A stretch of 64,000 nt of DNA, from positions 1,488,001 to 1,552,000 of the forward strand of contig NZ_FNSV01000005.1 in NCBI RefSeq assembly GCF_900105905.1, given 5' to 3'. Positions 33,013 through 43,614 of the stretch are shown one piece after another. How positions within the stretch are numbered: position 1 is the stretch's first letter; every line of letters begins with the position of its first letter. The notes beneath the pieces were generated by a model. The model worked only from the letters and a program-made list of their open reading frames with translations, was not told the origin of the DNA and did no database searches. The DNA is from Rhodococcus koreensis (GTDB lineage: Bacteria > Actinomycetota > Actinomycetes > Mycobacteriales > Mycobacteriaceae). Position numbers and translations under genes: made by a program.

Positions 33013-34119
33013 CTATCGAAGGCCGGTGCCGCGCGCGAGGGCGGTGTCGACCAGCGTCGAGACGAGGGTGCCGTAGTCGACGCCCACCGCGTCCCACATG
33101 CGCGGGTACATCGAGATAGACGTGAATCCCGGCATCGTGTTGATCTCGTTGATCACCGGGCCGTCCTCGGTGACGAAGAAGTCGACGCGTGCGAGTCCCT
33201 GGCAGTCGAGCGCGGAGAATGCGCGCACCGCGAGTTCGCGGATCTCGTCGCTGACCGAGTCCTCGAGTTTCGCGGGCACGTCGAACTCGCACACGTCGTC
33301 GAGGTATTTGCTGTCGAAGTCGTAGAACGCCTCGTCGTCGTCGGCGCCTTCCGGCATCCGGATCTCGGCGATGACGCTGGCCCGCACCTCGCCGTCCGGG
33401 AACTCGAGGACTCCGCACTCGACCTCGCGGCCGGCGATCCCCGATTCGACGATCACCTTGGGATCGTGCCGGCGGGCATGGGCGATGGCGTCGTCGAGTG
33501 CGGCCCACTCGGCCACCCGGGTGATGCCGATGGACGACCCGCCGCGGGCCGGTTTCACAAACACCGGGAGGTGGAGACGCGATTTCTGTTCGTCGGTCAG
33601 CGTCGCTGTGCCGGGACGCAGGACGACCTGGAACCCGATCGGCAGGCCTTCCGCGGCGAGCAGCTTCTTCGTGAATTCCTTGTCCATGCCTGCCGCGCTC
33701 GCGAGCACGCCGGGACCGACGTACGGGACTCCGGCGAGTTCGAGCAGGCCCTGGATGGTGCCGTCCTCACCGTAGGCGCCGTGCAGGACCGGGAAGACGA
33801 CGTCGACGGACGCCAGGATCTTGCCCGCTTCGCCGTCGTCGAGGGCGACGAGGTCGCCGGATCGCGTCGGGTCGGCGGTGAGCGCCAGTGCGGACCCGTC
33901 GGCATCGACGCTGGGCAGCGCCCGGCCGCGGATGGACAGCGTCTCGGGGTCGGTGGAGCCGAGAACCCATGAACCCTCGGTGGTGATGCCGATCGGCACC
34001 ACCTCGTACCGTTCCGGGTCGAGATTCTTCAGGACGCTTCCGGCCGACACACAGGACACGGAATGCTCGTTGCTGCGGCCACCGAAGATGACGGCTACCC
34101 GGGTACGCGGTTTACTCAC
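33013..34119 (-). CDS. ddl: D-alanine--D-alanine ligase
   Basis: Ddl makes the D-Ala-D-Ala dipeptide for peptidoglycan. The 368-residue ATP-grasp enzyme shows [18 protein letters not shown] at the N-terminus, the ATP-binding loop [17 protein letters not shown], and the C-terminal metal-binding [20 protein letters not shown]. The length and the Tyr in YPRMW (D-Ala, not D-Lac, type) fit a normal Ddl. The gene converges with the DUF3515 gene and matches Rv2981c. Confidence 0.96.
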   Translation of the reverse strand: MSKPRTRVAVIFGGRSNEHSVSCVSAGSVLKNLDPERYEVVPIGITTEGSWVLGSTDPETLSIRGRALPSVDADGSALALTADPTRSGDLVALDDGEAGKILASVDVVFPVLHGAYGEDGTIQGLLELAGVPYVGPGVLASAAGMDKEFTKKLLAAEGLPIGFQVVLRPGTATLTDEQKSRLHLPVFVKPARGGSSIGITRVAEWAALDDAIAHARRHDPKVIVESGIAGREVECGVLEFPDGEVRASVIAEIRMPEGADDDEAFYDFDSKYLDDVCEFDVPAKLEDSVSDEIRELAVRAFSALDCQGLARVDFFVTEDGPVINEINTMPGFTSISMYPRMWDAVGVDYGTLVSTLVDTALARGTGLR

Positions 34120-34214
34120 GACACAAACCGTACCGTCGCCGTGACCGACTCACCGCACCCACCTCTCCTCACGTTTTCTTCGCCGACCTCAGGACACGAC
34201 GGGCGGCACGCACG

Positions 34215-35339
34215 TCACAATGCGGACAGCGCACTCTCGAGATCGGCGACGAGGTCGTCGGTGTCCTCGATTCCGCACGAGAGCCGCACGAACCCGTCGG
34301 GCACGGGGTCGCCCCATCGGGCCCGGCGGTCGGCGCTGGTGTGGATACCGCCGAAACTCGTCGCCGGTACGAGGAGGTCGCTGCCGGCCACCAGCCGGTG
34401 GAACTGTTCGGCGGAGTCCACCTCGAACGTCACCAGCCCGCCGAACCGGCGCATCTGCCCGGCGGCGACGGCATGCGCGGGGTCACCGGGCAGCCCCGGG
34501 TACCGGACGTGGCGGGCCGCCGGGTGCGTCTCCAGCAGGGTCGCGAGCGCCAGGGCGTTGGCGCATTGCCGCTCGAATCGCAGCCCCGCCGTTCCGAGGC
34601 TCCGGTGGGCGAGCCACGTCTCGAAGGGGCCCAGCACCGTGCCCGACAGCGCCCTCTCCCGTTCCATGCCGGCCAGGAAGTCGGCGTCGGACGCGGCGAT
34701 GTACCCCATGAGCAGATCGCTGTGACCGCTCAAAGTCTTTGTGCCGCTGGCGACTACCACGTCTGCACCCAGCTCGAGTGGTTGCTGGCCGAGCGGGGTG
34801 GCGGTCGTGTTGTCCACCACGAGAACGGCGCCCGCGTTCGCGCACTGCTCGGACACGGCCCGCAGATCCACCACGTCCAGGGACGGGTTGGCCGGGGTCT
34901 CGGCCACCACGACCGTCGTCCCCTCGGCGGAGGCCAGCAGTGCTGCGGCCGCCTCGCCGGCCATGTCGGCGGTCCGCAGTTCGTGCACGGTGATGCCCAT
35001 CGGCTCCAGACGCTCCCGCGCGTACGCGCGCACCTGGTAGTAGCCGTCGGACGGCACGACGACGGTGTCGCCGGCGGTGAGCAGACTCCGCAGCACGACG
35101 GTGATCGCCGACATCCCGGAGCCGACGACGAGCGCGCCCGCGGCGCCCTCGAGCGCCGCCAGTGCCGACTCGAGGTCGCGCCAGCCCGGGTTGGAGGCCC
35201 GCGCGTAGGTGTCGGATTCACTCCCCTCGTCCGCGCTCAGCTGGTAGGGCGCCGCGAAGACCGGACCCCTCTGCATCGGCGAACCAGGAATCTTTTCTGC
35301 TGCAACAGCTTTGACGCAGCGGGTCGAATCACCACTCAC
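34215..35339 (-). CDS. Cystathionine gamma-lyase-like PLP enzyme
   Basis: A 374-residue Cys/Met-metabolism PLP-dependent enzyme. PLP-lysine sits in VVASGTKTLSGHSDLLMGY; other family segments are SNPGWRDLESALAALEGA, VVAETPANPSLDVVDL and GIEDTDDLVADLESAL at the C-terminus. It could be cystathionine gamma-lyase or a gamma-synthase relative; the motifs do not settle this. I chose the GTG at 35339 with GGAG 7 nt upstream, 4 bp after the gpsA stop, so it is co-transcribed with gpsA. Confidence 0.87.
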   Translation of the reverse strand: MSGDSTRCVKAVAAEKIPGSPMQRGPVFAAPYQLSADEGSESDTYARASNPGWRDLESALAALEGAAGALVVGSGMSAITVVLRSLLTAGDTVVVPSDGYYQVRAYARERLEPMGITVHELRTADMAGEAAAALLASAEGTTVVVAETPANPSLDVVDLRAVSEQCANAGAVLVVDNTTATPLGQQPLELGADVVVASGTKTLSGHSDLLMGYIAASDADFLAGMERERALSGTVLGPFETWLAHRSLGTAGLRFERQCANALALATLLETHPAARHVRYPGLPGDPAHAVAAGQMRRFGGLVTFEVDSAEQFHRLVAGSDLLVPATSFGGIHTSADRRARWGDPVPDGFVRLSCGIEDTDDLVADLESALSAL

Positions 35340-35343
35340 GTGT

Positions 35344-36342
35344 TCACTCCGGCTTCGTACGGCGGCCGAGCAACTGTCCGATCGCGTCCTGCACCACGAG
35401 ACCCTCGTGGCACACTCGGTGCACGGCATCGGTCAGCGGCATCTCGACGTCGTAACTGGCGGCCAGAGCACGCACCGACGAGCACGATTTGACGCCCTCG
35501 GCGACCTGACCGTGGGTGGCCGCCTGAGCGCTCTCGATCGATCCGCCCTGACCGAGACGCTCCCCGAACGACCGATTCCGGGACAGGGGCGACGTGCACG
35601 TGGCGACCAGATCGCCCACCCCGGCGAGACCCGCGAGGGTGGCGGGTTTCGCGCCGAGCGCAACTCCGAGCCGGATGATCTCGGCGAGACCGCGAGTGAT
35701 GATGCTCGCAATCGTGTTCTCTCCCAAACCGATTCCCGATGCCATACCGCAGGCGAGGGCGATGACGTTCTTGCAGGCGCCGCCGATCTCGCAGCCGATG
35801 ACGTCCGAATTCGTGTACGGCCGGAAGTATCCGGTGGCCGAGGCCTTCTGCAATTCGAGCGCCCGCGTCGAATCCGTGCACGCGACGACCGTGGCCGCCG
35901 GCTGGCCGATCGCGATCTCCCGGGCCAGATTGGGCCCGGACAGCACGGCGACGCGCCCCGGATCCGCGCCGGTGACCTGAATGATCACCTGACTCATCCG
36001 CATGAGGGTGCCGGTCTCGATGCCCTTGGCGAGACTCAGCATGGTCGCGTTCGCGGGGATCATCGGACTCCAGACCTGCAAGTTGTCGCGCAGGGACTGC
36101 GACGGCACCGCGAGGACGACGATGTCGGCGCCGTCGAGCGCGGCCCGCGCGTCGTCGGTGGCGGTCAACGACGGAGGCAGGGCGATGCCCGGCAGGTAAT
36201 CCTCGTTCTCGTGCCGCGACACGATCGATTCGGCGACCTCAGCGCGTCGCGCCCACATGGTGACATCGGTCCCGGCGTCGGCCAAGACCTTCGCAAATGC
36301 AGTCCCCCATGAACCCGCTCCCAGTACCGCAGCCTTGCTCAC
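35344..36342 (-). CDS. gpsA: Glycerol-3-phosphate dehydrogenase [NAD(P)+]
   Basis: GpsA reduces dihydroxyacetone phosphate to sn-glycerol 3-phosphate for phospholipid synthesis. The 332-residue protein starts [20 protein letters not shown] (Rossmann motif GxGxxG), followed by SGPNLAREI and the catalytic lysine region [13 protein letters not shown]. The GTG at 36342 has GAGGGGG just upstream; an ATG 13 codons earlier is less likely. It matches Rv2982c, and fbiD is divergent. Confidence 0.95.
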   Translation of the reverse strand: MSKAAVLGAGSWGTAFAKVLADAGTDVTMWARRAEVAESIVSRHENEDYLPGIALPPSLTATDDARAALDGADIVVLAVPSQSLRDNLQVWSPMIPANATMLSLAKGIETGTLMRMSQVIIQVTGADPGRVAVLSGPNLAREIAIGQPAATVVACTDSTRALELQKASATGYFRPYTNSDVIGCEIGGACKNVIALACGMASGIGLGENTIASIITRGLAEIIRLGVALGAKPATLAGLAGVGDLVATCTSPLSRNRSFGERLGQGGSIESAQAATHGQVAEGVKSCSSVRALAASYDVEMPLTDAVHRVCHEGLVVQDAIGQLLGRRTKPE

Positions 36343-36491
36343 ACAGCCCCCTCGTCGTTCGTTACCCGATGCGTCGCCCACAGTATTGCCGATGCCGAGG
36401 TCGGGCGCCGCTCCGCTACCGAACTCGTCCGCTGCTCAGCCGCGACCGGGCGTCCGGCGCACCACCCCGCGCGGGCTGGCAAGATATCCGC

Positions 36492-37214
36492 ATGAGCACA
36501 GCGACCCGATCCGTGGCGCCGCGCGCGCACGTACTCGTCGCGGTGAAGGAACTCCACGCGGCCAAGACGCGACTGTCGGGTGTCTTCGACACGGACGACC
36601 GCACCGGACTGGTGCTGTCGATGCTGCGCGACACCCTGGCCGTCGTCAGCGACGTCGCGACGGTCGTCGGCGTCACCGTGGTCACGCCGGATCCCGCGGT
36701 GGCCCGGCTCGCCCGCAGCGTCGGCGCGAACGTCTACGCCGACCCCACCCCCGTCGACGCCGAAAATCTGCCGGACGAGGGCGGCACCGAGCACGGACTC
36801 AACGCGGCCCTGGCCGCCGCGGCCGAGCACGTCCGCCGCAACGAGAGCGGAGTCGACGTCGTCGCACTGCAGGCAGACCTTCCGTCACTGCGCGGAGGCG
36901 AATTCGGCGAAGCACTCGCCGCGGCGAGAACCGGCGGCAGGTCGGTGGTCGTCGATCATCACGGCACCGGAACGGCCGCACTGTTCTCCTGCGACCCGGC
37001 GATTCCCCTCGATCCCCGGTTCGGACCGGGATCGGCGAAGCGGCATCTCGACTCCGGGGCACGTCCCCTCGACGGCCACTGGCCGGGGCTGCGGACCGAC
37101 GTCGACACCGCCGACGATCTCGATGCCGCGCAGGCGCTCGGCGTCGGACCTGCGACGCGAGCCGCACTCGACGCCCTCGAACACACCGCGCCCTCGCGCT
37201 GCGGAAACGAGTAG
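36492..37214 (+). CDS. fbiD: Phosphoenolpyruvate/2-phospho-L-lactate guanylyltransferase (F420 synthesis)
   Basis: FbiD/CofC activates phosphoenolpyruvate (mycobacteria) or 2-phospholactate with GTP in coenzyme F420 synthesis. The 240-residue product has the family N-terminus [19 protein letters not shown], the [12 protein letters not shown] motif and [13 protein letters not shown] (NTP/metal-binding), then [23 protein letters not shown]. It is the orthologue by position of Rv2983. F420 would serve flavin/deazaflavin oxidoreductases such as the PPOX-fold proteins in the window, though this is an inference. Confidence 0.92.
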   Translation: MSTATRSVAPRAHVLVAVKELHAAKTRLSGVFDTDDRTGLVLSMLRDTLAVVSDVATVVGVTVVTPDPAVARLARSVGANVYADPTPVDAENLPDEGGTEHGLNAALAAAAEHVRRNESGVDVVALQADLPSLRGGEFGEALAAARTGGRSVVVDHHGTGTAALFSCDPAIPLDPRFGPGSAKRHLDSGARPLDGHWPGLRTDVDTADDLDAAQALGVGPATRAALDALEHTAPSRCGNE

Positions 37215-37282
37215 CCCGCGCACGCCGAGTGAATTTGCCCCATCAATTGTCCGCCGCCGAATTCTCGAGGGATGATCGTGGA

Positions 37283-39487
37283 GTGAGCAACCGAGAAGCA
37301 CTCGATCACCCGACCGACGTCGACGGAAAGAACGGAACCCGCGACGGCATCGTGACGGCCAGCCCCACGAACGTTCCGATGGCTCCCCCCGCTGCGACGA
37401 GTGCCCTCACGAGCGCGCTGACGGACGGGCTCCCCGAAGATCGTTACCTCAACCGTGAACTCAGTTGGCTCGATTTCAATTCACGAGTACTTGCACTCGC
37501 CGAGGACACGTCGCTGCCGCTGCTCGAGCGCGCCAAATTCCTCGCCATCTTCGCCTCCAACCTGGACGAGTTCTTCATGGTCCGGGTCGCGGGACTCAAG
37601 CGCCGCGACGAGACCGGCCTGTCCGTGCGGTCAGCCGACGGCCTCTCCCCTCGCGAGCAACTCTCGCTGATCGCGACCCGTACCCAGGAGATCTCGGAGA
37701 AGGCCGCGCGGGTGTTCCTCGACTCGGTGCGTCCTGCGCTTGCCGCCGAAGGGATCTCCATCATCGGATGGGACGACCTCACCGACGACGACCGCGACCG
37801 CTTGTCGGTGCACTTCCAGGACCAGATCTTCCCCGTCCTCACCCCGCTCGCCGTCGACCATGCCCACCCGTTCCCCTACATCAGCGGCCTGAGTCTCAAC
37901 CTCGCCGTGACAGTGAAAGACGCACTCACCGGTGGCGAACACTTTGCGAGGGTCAAGGTTCCGGACAACGTGGGCAGGTTCGTCCGCGTCCGCCGCGACG
38001 AGACACCGTCCTCCATCGACGCGTTCCTGCCCCTGGAAGATCTGATCTCCGCCCACCTCGACATGCTGTTCCCGGGCATGGAGATCGTCGAACACCACGC
38101 CTTCCGCATCACCCGCAACGCCGACTTCGAGGTCGAGGAAGACCGCGACGAGGACCTCCTGCAGGCCCTCGAGCGGGAATTGGCCCGCCGCCGCTTCGGA
38201 TCCCCGGTGCGACTCGAGGTCGCGGACGACATGACCGAACACATGCTCGACCTCCTGCTGCGCGAACTCGACGTCGACCCCGGCGACGTCATCCAGGTGC
38301 CCGGACTGCTCGATCTGTCGTGCCTCTGGCAGGTGTACGCCGTCGACCGGCCCGCCCTCAAGGACGCACCGTTCGTGCCCGCAACGCATCCGGCGTTCGG
38401 CGAGCGGGAAACACCCAAGAGCGTCTTCTCCACCCTTCGCGACGGCGACGTCCTGGTCCACCACCCGTACGACTCGTTCTCCACCAGCGTGCAACGCTTC
38501 ATCGAGCAGGCCGCCGCCGACCCCCAGGTTTTGGCGATCAAGCAGACGCTCTACCGCACGTCCGGCGACTCCCCCATCGTCGACGCCCTGATCACCGCCG
38601 CCGAGGCCGGCAAACAGGTTGTCGCACTGGTCGAGATCAAGGCGCGATTCGACGAGCAGGCGAACATCAAATGGGCCCGCAAGCTCGAACACGCGGGTGT
38701 GCACGTGGTGTACGGACTGGTCGGGCTCAAGACTCACTGCAAGACGTGCCTCGTCGTCCGCCGCGAGGGGTCCACCATCCGGCGTTACTGCCACATCGGC
38801 ACCGGAAACTACAACCCGAAGACGGCCCGGCTGTACGAAGACATCGGTCTGCTCACCGCGGCACCGGAGATCGGCGCCGACCTCACCGACCTGTTCAACT
38901 CGCTCACCGGCTACTCGCGGAAAACGCAGTATCGCAACCTCCTCGTCGCGCCGTACGGTGTGCGCCGGGGCATCATCGAGCGGATCGACGGTGAGATTGC
39001 GCACAAATTGCGGGGCGAAGACGCCGGAATCCTCCTGAAGGCCAACGCCTTGGTCGACGAACAGGTGATCGACGCGCTCTATCGCGCGTCCAAGGCCGGC
39101 GTGCCCGTCGAGATCGTCGTCCGCGGCATCTGCGCCCTCAAGCCCGGAGTTCCCGGACTGAGCGAGAACATCCACGTCCGGTCGATCCTCGGCCGTTTCC
39201 TCGAGCATTCGCGAGTCTTCCACTTCCGCGGCGCCGACGAATTCTGGATCGGCAGCGCAGACATGATGCACCGCAACCTCGACCGACGCGTCGAGGTCAT
39301 GGCGCAGGTGAAGGATCCTCGCCTCACCGCTCAGATCGGCGAGATCGTCGATTCGGCGCTCGATCCCGTCACGCGGTGCTGGGTGCTCGGACCCGACGGC
39401 CGGTGGGTTCCGTCCCCCGCGCACGGCGAGGAGGTCCGGGACCACCAGGAGGCCATGATGCGCAAACGAATGGGCACCGGATCCTGA
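37283..39487 (+). CDS. ppk: Polyphosphate kinase (PPK1)
   Basis: PPK1 reversibly polymerises the gamma-phosphate of ATP into polyphosphate. The 734-residue protein shows [42 protein letters not shown] and the autophosphorylated histidine in [17 protein letters not shown] (about His504). The C-terminal half repeats phospholipase-D-like folds. The GTG start was chosen because the ~50 preceding family-free residues are Ala/Pro/Thr-rich; its Shine-Dalgarno is weak, and the true start could lie up to 35 codons further in. It matches Rv2984. Confidence 0.95.
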   Translation: MSNREALDHPTDVDGKNGTRDGIVTASPTNVPMAPPAATSALTSALTDGLPEDRYLNRELSWLDFNSRVLALAEDTSLPLLERAKFLAIFASNLDEFFMVRVAGLKRRDETGLSVRSADGLSPREQLSLIATRTQEISEKAARVFLDSVRPALAAEGISIIGWDDLTDDDRDRLSVHFQDQIFPVLTPLAVDHAHPFPYISGLSLNLAVTVKDALTGGEHFARVKVPDNVGRFVRVRRDETPSSIDAFLPLEDLISAHLDMLFPGMEIVEHHAFRITRNADFEVEEDRDEDLLQALERELARRRFGSPVRLEVADDMTEHMLDLLLRELDVDPGDVIQVPGLLDLSCLWQVYAVDRPALKDAPFVPATHPAFGERETPKSVFSTLRDGDVLVHHPYDSFSTSVQRFIEQAAADPQVLAIKQTLYRTSGDSPIVDALITAAEAGKQVVALVEIKARFDEQANIKWARKLEHAGVHVVYGLVGLKTHCKTCLVVRREGSTIRRYCHIGTGNYNPKTARLYEDIGLLTAAPEIGADLTDLFNSLTGYSRKTQYRNLLVAPYGVRRGIIERIDGEIAHKLRGEDAGILLKANALVDEQVIDALYRASKAGVPVEIVVRGICALKPGVPGLSENIHVRSILGRFLEHSRVFHFRGADEFWIGSADMMHRNLDRRVEVMAQVKDPRLTAQIGEIVDSALDPVTRCWVLGPDGRWVPSPAHGEEVRDHQEAMMRKRMGTGS

Positions 39488-39522
39488 TCGCGGCGTACCC
39501 GCGGCAGTAGGGAAGGAACTCG

Positions 39523-40458
39523 GTGAGCAGCACACCCGGCAAACCGGTCAAAGCCAATATCTTCGCGGCGGGAGCAGTGCTGTGGCGAAAGTCTCCCGAG
39601 AATCCCGACGAGATCGAGATCGCGGTCATTCACCGGCCCAAGTATGAGGACTGGTCGTTTCCCAAGGGAAAACTCGACCCCGGCGAAACCGCGGTGGTGG
39701 CAGCACTGCGCGAGGTGGAAGAAGAGACGGGTATTCGCGGGCGCCTCGGGAGGCATCTCGGCGCGTTGACCTATCCGATTCCCGGGCACCGCCGATTGAA
39801 ACGAGTCGAATACTGGGCGGCCGAGGCCCGCGCGGGCGAATTCGTCCCCAACAGCGAGGTGGACCTGATGCGGTGGCTTCCCGTATCGGACGTGGCCGAT
39901 CAGCTGTCCTATCCCATGGATCGCAAGATGCTCCGCCGTTTCACGGCTCAACCGCCCGACACCGCGACCGTGCTCCTGGTCCGGCATGCCAAGGCGGGAA
40001 GTCGGAAACGGTACAGGGGCGACGACGCCACACGGCCCCTGGATGCGAACGGCATACTCCAGGCCGACGCCCTCGTAGCCCAGCTCGAGGCGTTCGGGGC
40101 CACCGACATCACGTCGGCCGACAGAACGCGGTGCACACAGACGGTCGAGCCGCTGGCCCGCGCGCTGGACACGACCGTCCGGTTGGATCCGCTGCTGTCC
40201 GAGGAGAGTTACACCGCCGACCCGGCGGCCACCCGTACCCGGGTCCGCAAGATCGCCGCACTCGGCGGGGTTCAGGTGATCTGCAGCCAGGGTGGCGTCA
40301 TTCCCGATCTGCTCGACTGGTGGGCGGACATCGACGGCGTCGCACTCCCCCCGGCACGGAACAGAAAGGCGAGCACCTGGGTGCTCTCACTGTCCGGGGG
40401 CAAACTCATCGCCGCCGACCACCTCGACAGTCCCCTGCCTCCCACGCGCAAGGACTGA
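39523..40458 (+). CDS. mutT1: MutT1: Nudix hydrolase fused to a histidine phosphatase
   Basis: A 311-residue two-domain protein. The N-terminal Nudix domain has the box GKLDPGETAVVAALREVEEETGI (about residues 49-71) in full. The C-terminal domain is a histidine phosphatase with the RHG-type motif VLLVRHAKAG (about residue 151). The architecture is that of mycobacterial MutT1 (Rv2985), which hydrolyses 8-oxo-GTP/dGTP to the diphosphate and diadenosine polyphosphates. It follows ppk by 35 bp and converges on hupB with a shared terminator. Confidence 0.94.
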   Translation: MSSTPGKPVKANIFAAGAVLWRKSPENPDEIEIAVIHRPKYEDWSFPKGKLDPGETAVVAALREVEEETGIRGRLGRHLGALTYPIPGHRRLKRVEYWAAEARAGEFVPNSEVDLMRWLPVSDVADQLSYPMDRKMLRRFTAQPPDTATVLLVRHAKAGSRKRYRGDDATRPLDANGILQADALVAQLEAFGATDITSADRTRCTQTVEPLARALDTTVRLDPLLSEESYTADPAATRTRVRKIAALGGVQVICSQGGVIPDLLDWWADIDGVALPPARNRKASTWVLSLSGGKLIAADHLDSPLPPTRKD

Positions 40459-40494
40459 GAGCCGCCGGCCGGATTTCGTCCGGGAACGACAACG

Positions 40495-40537
40495 ACACAG
40501 ACAGGCGCCAACCCCCAGGGTCGGCGCCTGTCTGTGT
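40495..40537. terminator. Bidirectional terminator between mutT1 and hupB
   Basis: A perfect 15-bp stem (40495-40509 and 40523-40537), with an inner ACCC/GGGT pairing that shortens the loop. It lies between the convergent stops of mutT1 (40458) and hupB (40562). No long U-tract on either strand. Confidence 0.75.
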
Positions 40538-40561
40538 TCGGGAAGACCCGTGTGCGCTGTC

Positions 40562-41260
40562 TTACTTGGCGCGCTTCGCGGGAGCCTTCTTTGCTGCGGT
40601 CTTCTTTGCAGCCGTCTTGGCCGGAGCCTTCTTGGCTGCAGTCTTCTTCGCGGCAACCGTCTTGGCCGGAGCGACCTTCTTCGCAACGGTCTTCTTCGCT
40701 GCCGCAGTCTTGGCCGGAGCCTTCTTGGCTGCAGTCTTCTTCGCGGCAACCGTCTTGGCCGGAGCGACCTTCTTCGCGACAGTCTTCTTCGCTGCCGCAG
40801 TCTTGGCGGGAGCGACCTTCTTCGCGACAGTCTTCTTCGCTGCAACCGTCTTGGCCGGTGCAGCCTTCTTGGCGGCGGTCTTCTTCGCGGCCGTCTTCTT
40901 GGCAGCAGCCTTCTTGGCGGCGGCCTTGGTGGCGGGCGCCGCTGCGCCGCGCTTGACTGCCGGACCGGTGGCCGGAAGCTTCTGGCCGCCAGCGATAACC
41001 GCCTTGAACTGAGCGCCCGGACGGAACGCCGGCACCGACGTCGGCTTGACCTTGACGGTCTCACCCGTGCGCGGGTTACGTGCGACACGTGCCGCGCGAC
41101 GCCGCTGCTCGAAGACGCCGAAACCGGTGATGGTCACGCTGTCGCCGCGGTGCACTGCCCGGACGATCGTGTCCACGACATGCTCGACAGCTTCCGTTGC
41201 CGTGCGCCTGTCCGTGCCCAGTTTCTCGGTCAGAACATCGATGAGCTCTGCCTTATTCAT
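40562..41260 (-). CDS. hupB: Histone-like DNA-binding protein HupB with lysine-rich tail
   Basis: A nucleoid-associated HU protein. Residues 1-90 are a normal HU fold: [29 protein letters not shown] and [22 protein letters not shown]. Residues ~105-232 form a Lys/Ala/Pro-rich, histone H1-like tail of repeated KKxxAKK and APAKT units, the hallmark of mycobacterial/rhodococcal HupB (Rv2986c). The tail contains a 93-bp direct repeat. Start: ATG with GGAGG about 7 nt upstream. A promoter candidate lies at 41333-41362. Confidence 0.96.
   Translation of the reverse strand: MNKAELIDVLTEKLGTDRRTATEAVEHVVDTIVRAVHRGDSVTITGFGVFEQRRRAARVARNPRTGETVKVKPTSVPAFRPGAQFKAVIAGGQKLPATGPAVKRGAAAPATKAAAKKAAAKKTAAKKTAAKKAAPAKTVAAKKTVAKKVAPAKTAAAKKTVAKKVAPAKTVAAKKTAAKKAPAKTAAAKKTVAKKVAPAKTVAAKKTAAKKAPAKTAAKKTAAKKAPAKRAK
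40614..40806 (-). repeat. 93-bp direct repeat in the hupB tail
   Basis: A stretch starting at 40614 recurs starting at 40707 (offset 93 bp, 31 codons). About the first 70 bp are identical, then a few substitutions, mostly silent. A third, degenerate partial copy follows. It encodes Lys/Ala repeats such as [15 protein letters not shown]. Confidence 0.85.
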
Positions 41261-41332
41261 TGAAATTCCTCCGCGAACTAATGGTCCATCATCGGACCGA
41301 CTACGAACTACGGTAAACCTGAATACCGCAGG

Positions 41333-41362
41333 AGTCTATGTGCCACGCCAATTCTCAAACAA
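41333..41362 (-). promoter_or_regulatory. Candidate hupB promoter
   Basis: On the minus strand, TTGTTT (41357-41362) and TAGACT (41333-41338) are separated by 18 bp. The implied leader is about 65 nt and contains a small GGTCC/GGACC hairpin (41283-41298) before the Shine-Dalgarno. The -10 fits TANNNT. Confidence 0.4.
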
Positions 41363-41418
41363 CGCGGCACCATTCTCAGGAACTTATTATCTGGGAGACA
41401 GGGCTCCGATTCCAACTT

Positions 41419-42027
41419 TCAGTCGGCGGAAGTGGGCTCCGGAAGAGTCACAGGTTTCCAAGAAGGCCTTGCCTTTTCGAACTCGGAAATGGCTTCTACC
41501 TGCCGTAATGTCAATCCGATGTCGTCCAGACCTTCGAGCAGACGCCACCGTGTGTAGTCATCAATCGCAAAGGGCACCACGGTGGTTCCGGCGGTCACGG
41601 TCTTGTTCTCGAGGTCGACGATCAATTCGAGACCGGGCTGTTCGTCGAGCAACTTCCAGAGCAGTTCGACGTCCGACTGGGACACCTGGGCGGCCAGCAG
41701 ACCGGCCTTGCCGGCGTTGCCCCGGAAGATGTCCGCGAACCGAGACGCGATGACGACCCGAAATCCGAAGTCGGATAGCGCCCACACGGCGTGCTCCCGG
41801 GAGGAGCCCGTGCCGAAGTCCGGTCCCGCGACCAGAACGCTGCCCTTGTCGTACGGGGCGACGTTGAGGACGAAGTTCGGATCGTTCCGCCACGCGGCGA
41901 ACAGACCGTCCTCGAAACCGGTGCGGGTCACTCGTTTCAGGTAGACCGCCGGGATGATCTGGTCCGTGTCCACGTTGGATCGCCGCAGCGGAACGCCGAT
42001 ACCTTTGTGTGTGCTAAAGGATTCCAT
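41419..42027 (-). CDS. leuD: 3-isopropylmalate dehydratase small subunit
   Basis: LeuD pairs with LeuC to isomerise 2-isopropylmalate to 3-isopropylmalate in leucine synthesis. The 202-residue protein starts [31 protein letters not shown] and has the swivel-domain motif [14 protein letters not shown]. The ATG lies 27 bp after the leuC stop, so leuCD form one operon, upstream of hupB on the same strand. Confidence 0.96.
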   Translation of the reverse strand: MESFSTHKGIGVPLRRSNVDTDQIIPAVYLKRVTRTGFEDGLFAAWRNDPNFVLNVAPYDKGSVLVAGPDFGTGSSREHAVWALSDFGFRVVIASRFADIFRGNAGKAGLLAAQVSQSDVELLWKLLDEQPGLELIVDLENKTVTAGTTVVPFAIDDYTRWRLLEGLDDIGLTLRQVEAISEFEKARPSWKPVTLPEPTSAD

Positions 42028-42054
42028 CGAAAAATCTCCTAAATTCCTTGGGTC

Positions 42055-43467
42055 CTAGGCCAGATCTGTCGGCGCGGACAGGGTTCCCCGGACTGCGGTC
42101 GCGGCGGCGACCAGCGGCGAAACCAGGTGAGTCCGCCCGCCCTTGCCTTGACGGCCTTCGAAATTGCGGTTGGACGTGGAGGCTGAACGCTCGCCGGGCG
42201 CGAGCTGATCCGGGTTCATGCCGAGGCACATGGAGCAGCCCGCCTGCCGCCATTCGGCGCCGGCGGCGGTGAAGATCTCGCCGAGACCCTCCTTTTCGGC
42301 CTGGGCGCGGACGCGCATCGAACCCGGCACGATCAGCATCCGGACCCCGTCGGCGACGTGCCTTCCGCGCAACACGTCGGCCACGGCCCGCAGATCCTCG
42401 ATCCGGCCGTTGGTGCACGAACCCACGAAGACTGTGTCGATCGCCACGTCACGCAACGGAGTTCCGGCTTCGAGACCCATGTAGGTCAACGCCTTCTCCG
42501 CGGCGTGACGCTCGCTCTCGTCCACGATCTGCGCAGGATCCGGCACGGTCTCGCCGAGCGGCAGACCCTGCCCCGGGTTTGTGCCCCAGGTCACGAACGG
42601 CGTCAGCGAACTCGCGTCGATGTGGACCTCATTGTCGAAAACCGCACCCTCGTCGGTCTTCAACTGCTCCCAGGCCTCCACCGCGGCGTCCCAGTCGGCG
42701 CCCTTCGGCGCGTGGGGGCGTCCCTTGATGAATTCGTAGGTGATCTCGTCGGGGGCGATCATGCCCGCCCGCGCGCCCGCCTCGATGGACATGTTGCAGA
42801 TGGTCATCCGCGCTTCCATCGACATCTTCCGGATCGCTTCGCCGCGGTACTCCAGGACGTAGCCCTGGCCTCCGCCGGTTCCGATCTTCGCGATGACGGC
42901 CAGAATGAGATCTTTACTCGTCACGCCTTCGGGCAATTCGCCGTCGACGGTGATCGCCATCGTCCGGAACGGACGCAGCGACAACGTCTGCGTCGCCATG
43001 ACGTGTTCGACCTCACTGGTGCCGATACCCATCGCGATCGCACCGAAGGCGCCGTGGGTGGACGTGTGACTGTCGCCGCACACCACGGTCATACCGGGCT
43101 GGGTGAGACCGAGTTGCGGGCCGACGACGTGGACGATGCCCTGGTCGATGTTTCCCATCGGGTGCAGCCGGACGCCGAATTCCTCACAGTTGCGCCGGAG
43201 CGTGTCGACCTGAGTCTTGGAGACGGGGTCCGCGATCGGCTTGTCGATGTCGACGGTGGGGACGTTGTGGTCCTCGGTGGCGATCGTCAGGTCGGGCCTG
43301 CGGAGCGGGCGCCCCGCCAGTCGAAGTCCGTCGAATGCCTGCGGACTCGTCACTTCGTGAACGAGATGCAGATCGATGTAGATGAGGTCGGGGTTGTCTC
43401 CCTCACCCCGGACCACGACGTGGTCGTCCCACACCTTCTCTGCCAGGGTGCGTGCTTTCTCGGCCAT
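42055..43467 (-). CDS. leuC: 3-isopropylmalate dehydratase large subunit
   Basis: LeuC is the aconitase-type [4Fe-4S] subunit of isopropylmalate isomerase. The cluster cysteines lie in [11 protein letters not shown] and [12 protein letters not shown], and [23 protein letters not shown] is the typical substrate-binding segment. I chose the ATG at 43467 ([16 protein letters not shown], 470 residues), with AGAGG 8 nt upstream; a GTG three codons earlier would have its Shine-Dalgarno too close. It is divergent from the IclR gene, a likely regulator. Confidence 0.96.
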   Translation of the reverse strand: MAEKARTLAEKVWDDHVVVRGEGDNPDLIYIDLHLVHEVTSPQAFDGLRLAGRPLRRPDLTIATEDHNVPTVDIDKPIADPVSKTQVDTLRRNCEEFGVRLHPMGNIDQGIVHVVGPQLGLTQPGMTVVCGDSHTSTHGAFGAIAMGIGTSEVEHVMATQTLSLRPFRTMAITVDGELPEGVTSKDLILAVIAKIGTGGGQGYVLEYRGEAIRKMSMEARMTICNMSIEAGARAGMIAPDEITYEFIKGRPHAPKGADWDAAVEAWEQLKTDEGAVFDNEVHIDASSLTPFVTWGTNPGQGLPLGETVPDPAQIVDESERHAAEKALTYMGLEAGTPLRDVAIDTVFVGSCTNGRIEDLRAVADVLRGRHVADGVRMLIVPGSMRVRAQAEKEGLGEIFTAAGAEWRQAGCSMCLGMNPDQLAPGERSASTSNRNFEGRQGKGGRTHLVSPLVAAATAVRGTLSAPTDLA

Positions 43468-43579
43468 CTTCTCCACCTCTGTGTGTCATCTCGCACCGCG
43501 GGCTTCGGACTGGTCCGCCGTGCGCTTGTTGTCGTTACCCTCTTCCCGGACACGCACTCGACGTGAGACGAAGGTGCGC

Positions 43580-43610
43580 TATGATCCCAGTATGCGAGAA
43601 AGTGGTATCG
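43580..43610 (+). promoter_or_regulatory. leuC/IclR-gene divergent regulatory region
   Basis: The 147-bp gap between leuC and the regulator gene holds a good -10 for the regulator (TATGAT, 43580-43585) without a clear -35. Just downstream is GTGGTATCG (43602-43610), which recurs upstream of serA. The site is between divergent genes, where an IclR autoregulator would bind, but no operator can be assigned by eye. Confidence 0.35.
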
Positions 43611-43614
43611 ACCT

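Noticed and set aside
36257..37282. In-frame upstream extension of ppk across fbiD
   Set aside because: It is an alternative frame of fbiD, and PPK family similarity begins only after 37400.
37631..39535. 634-codon minus-strand frame opposite ppk
   Set aside because: PPK1 catalytic motifs lie on the plus strand; this frame has no recognisable domain.
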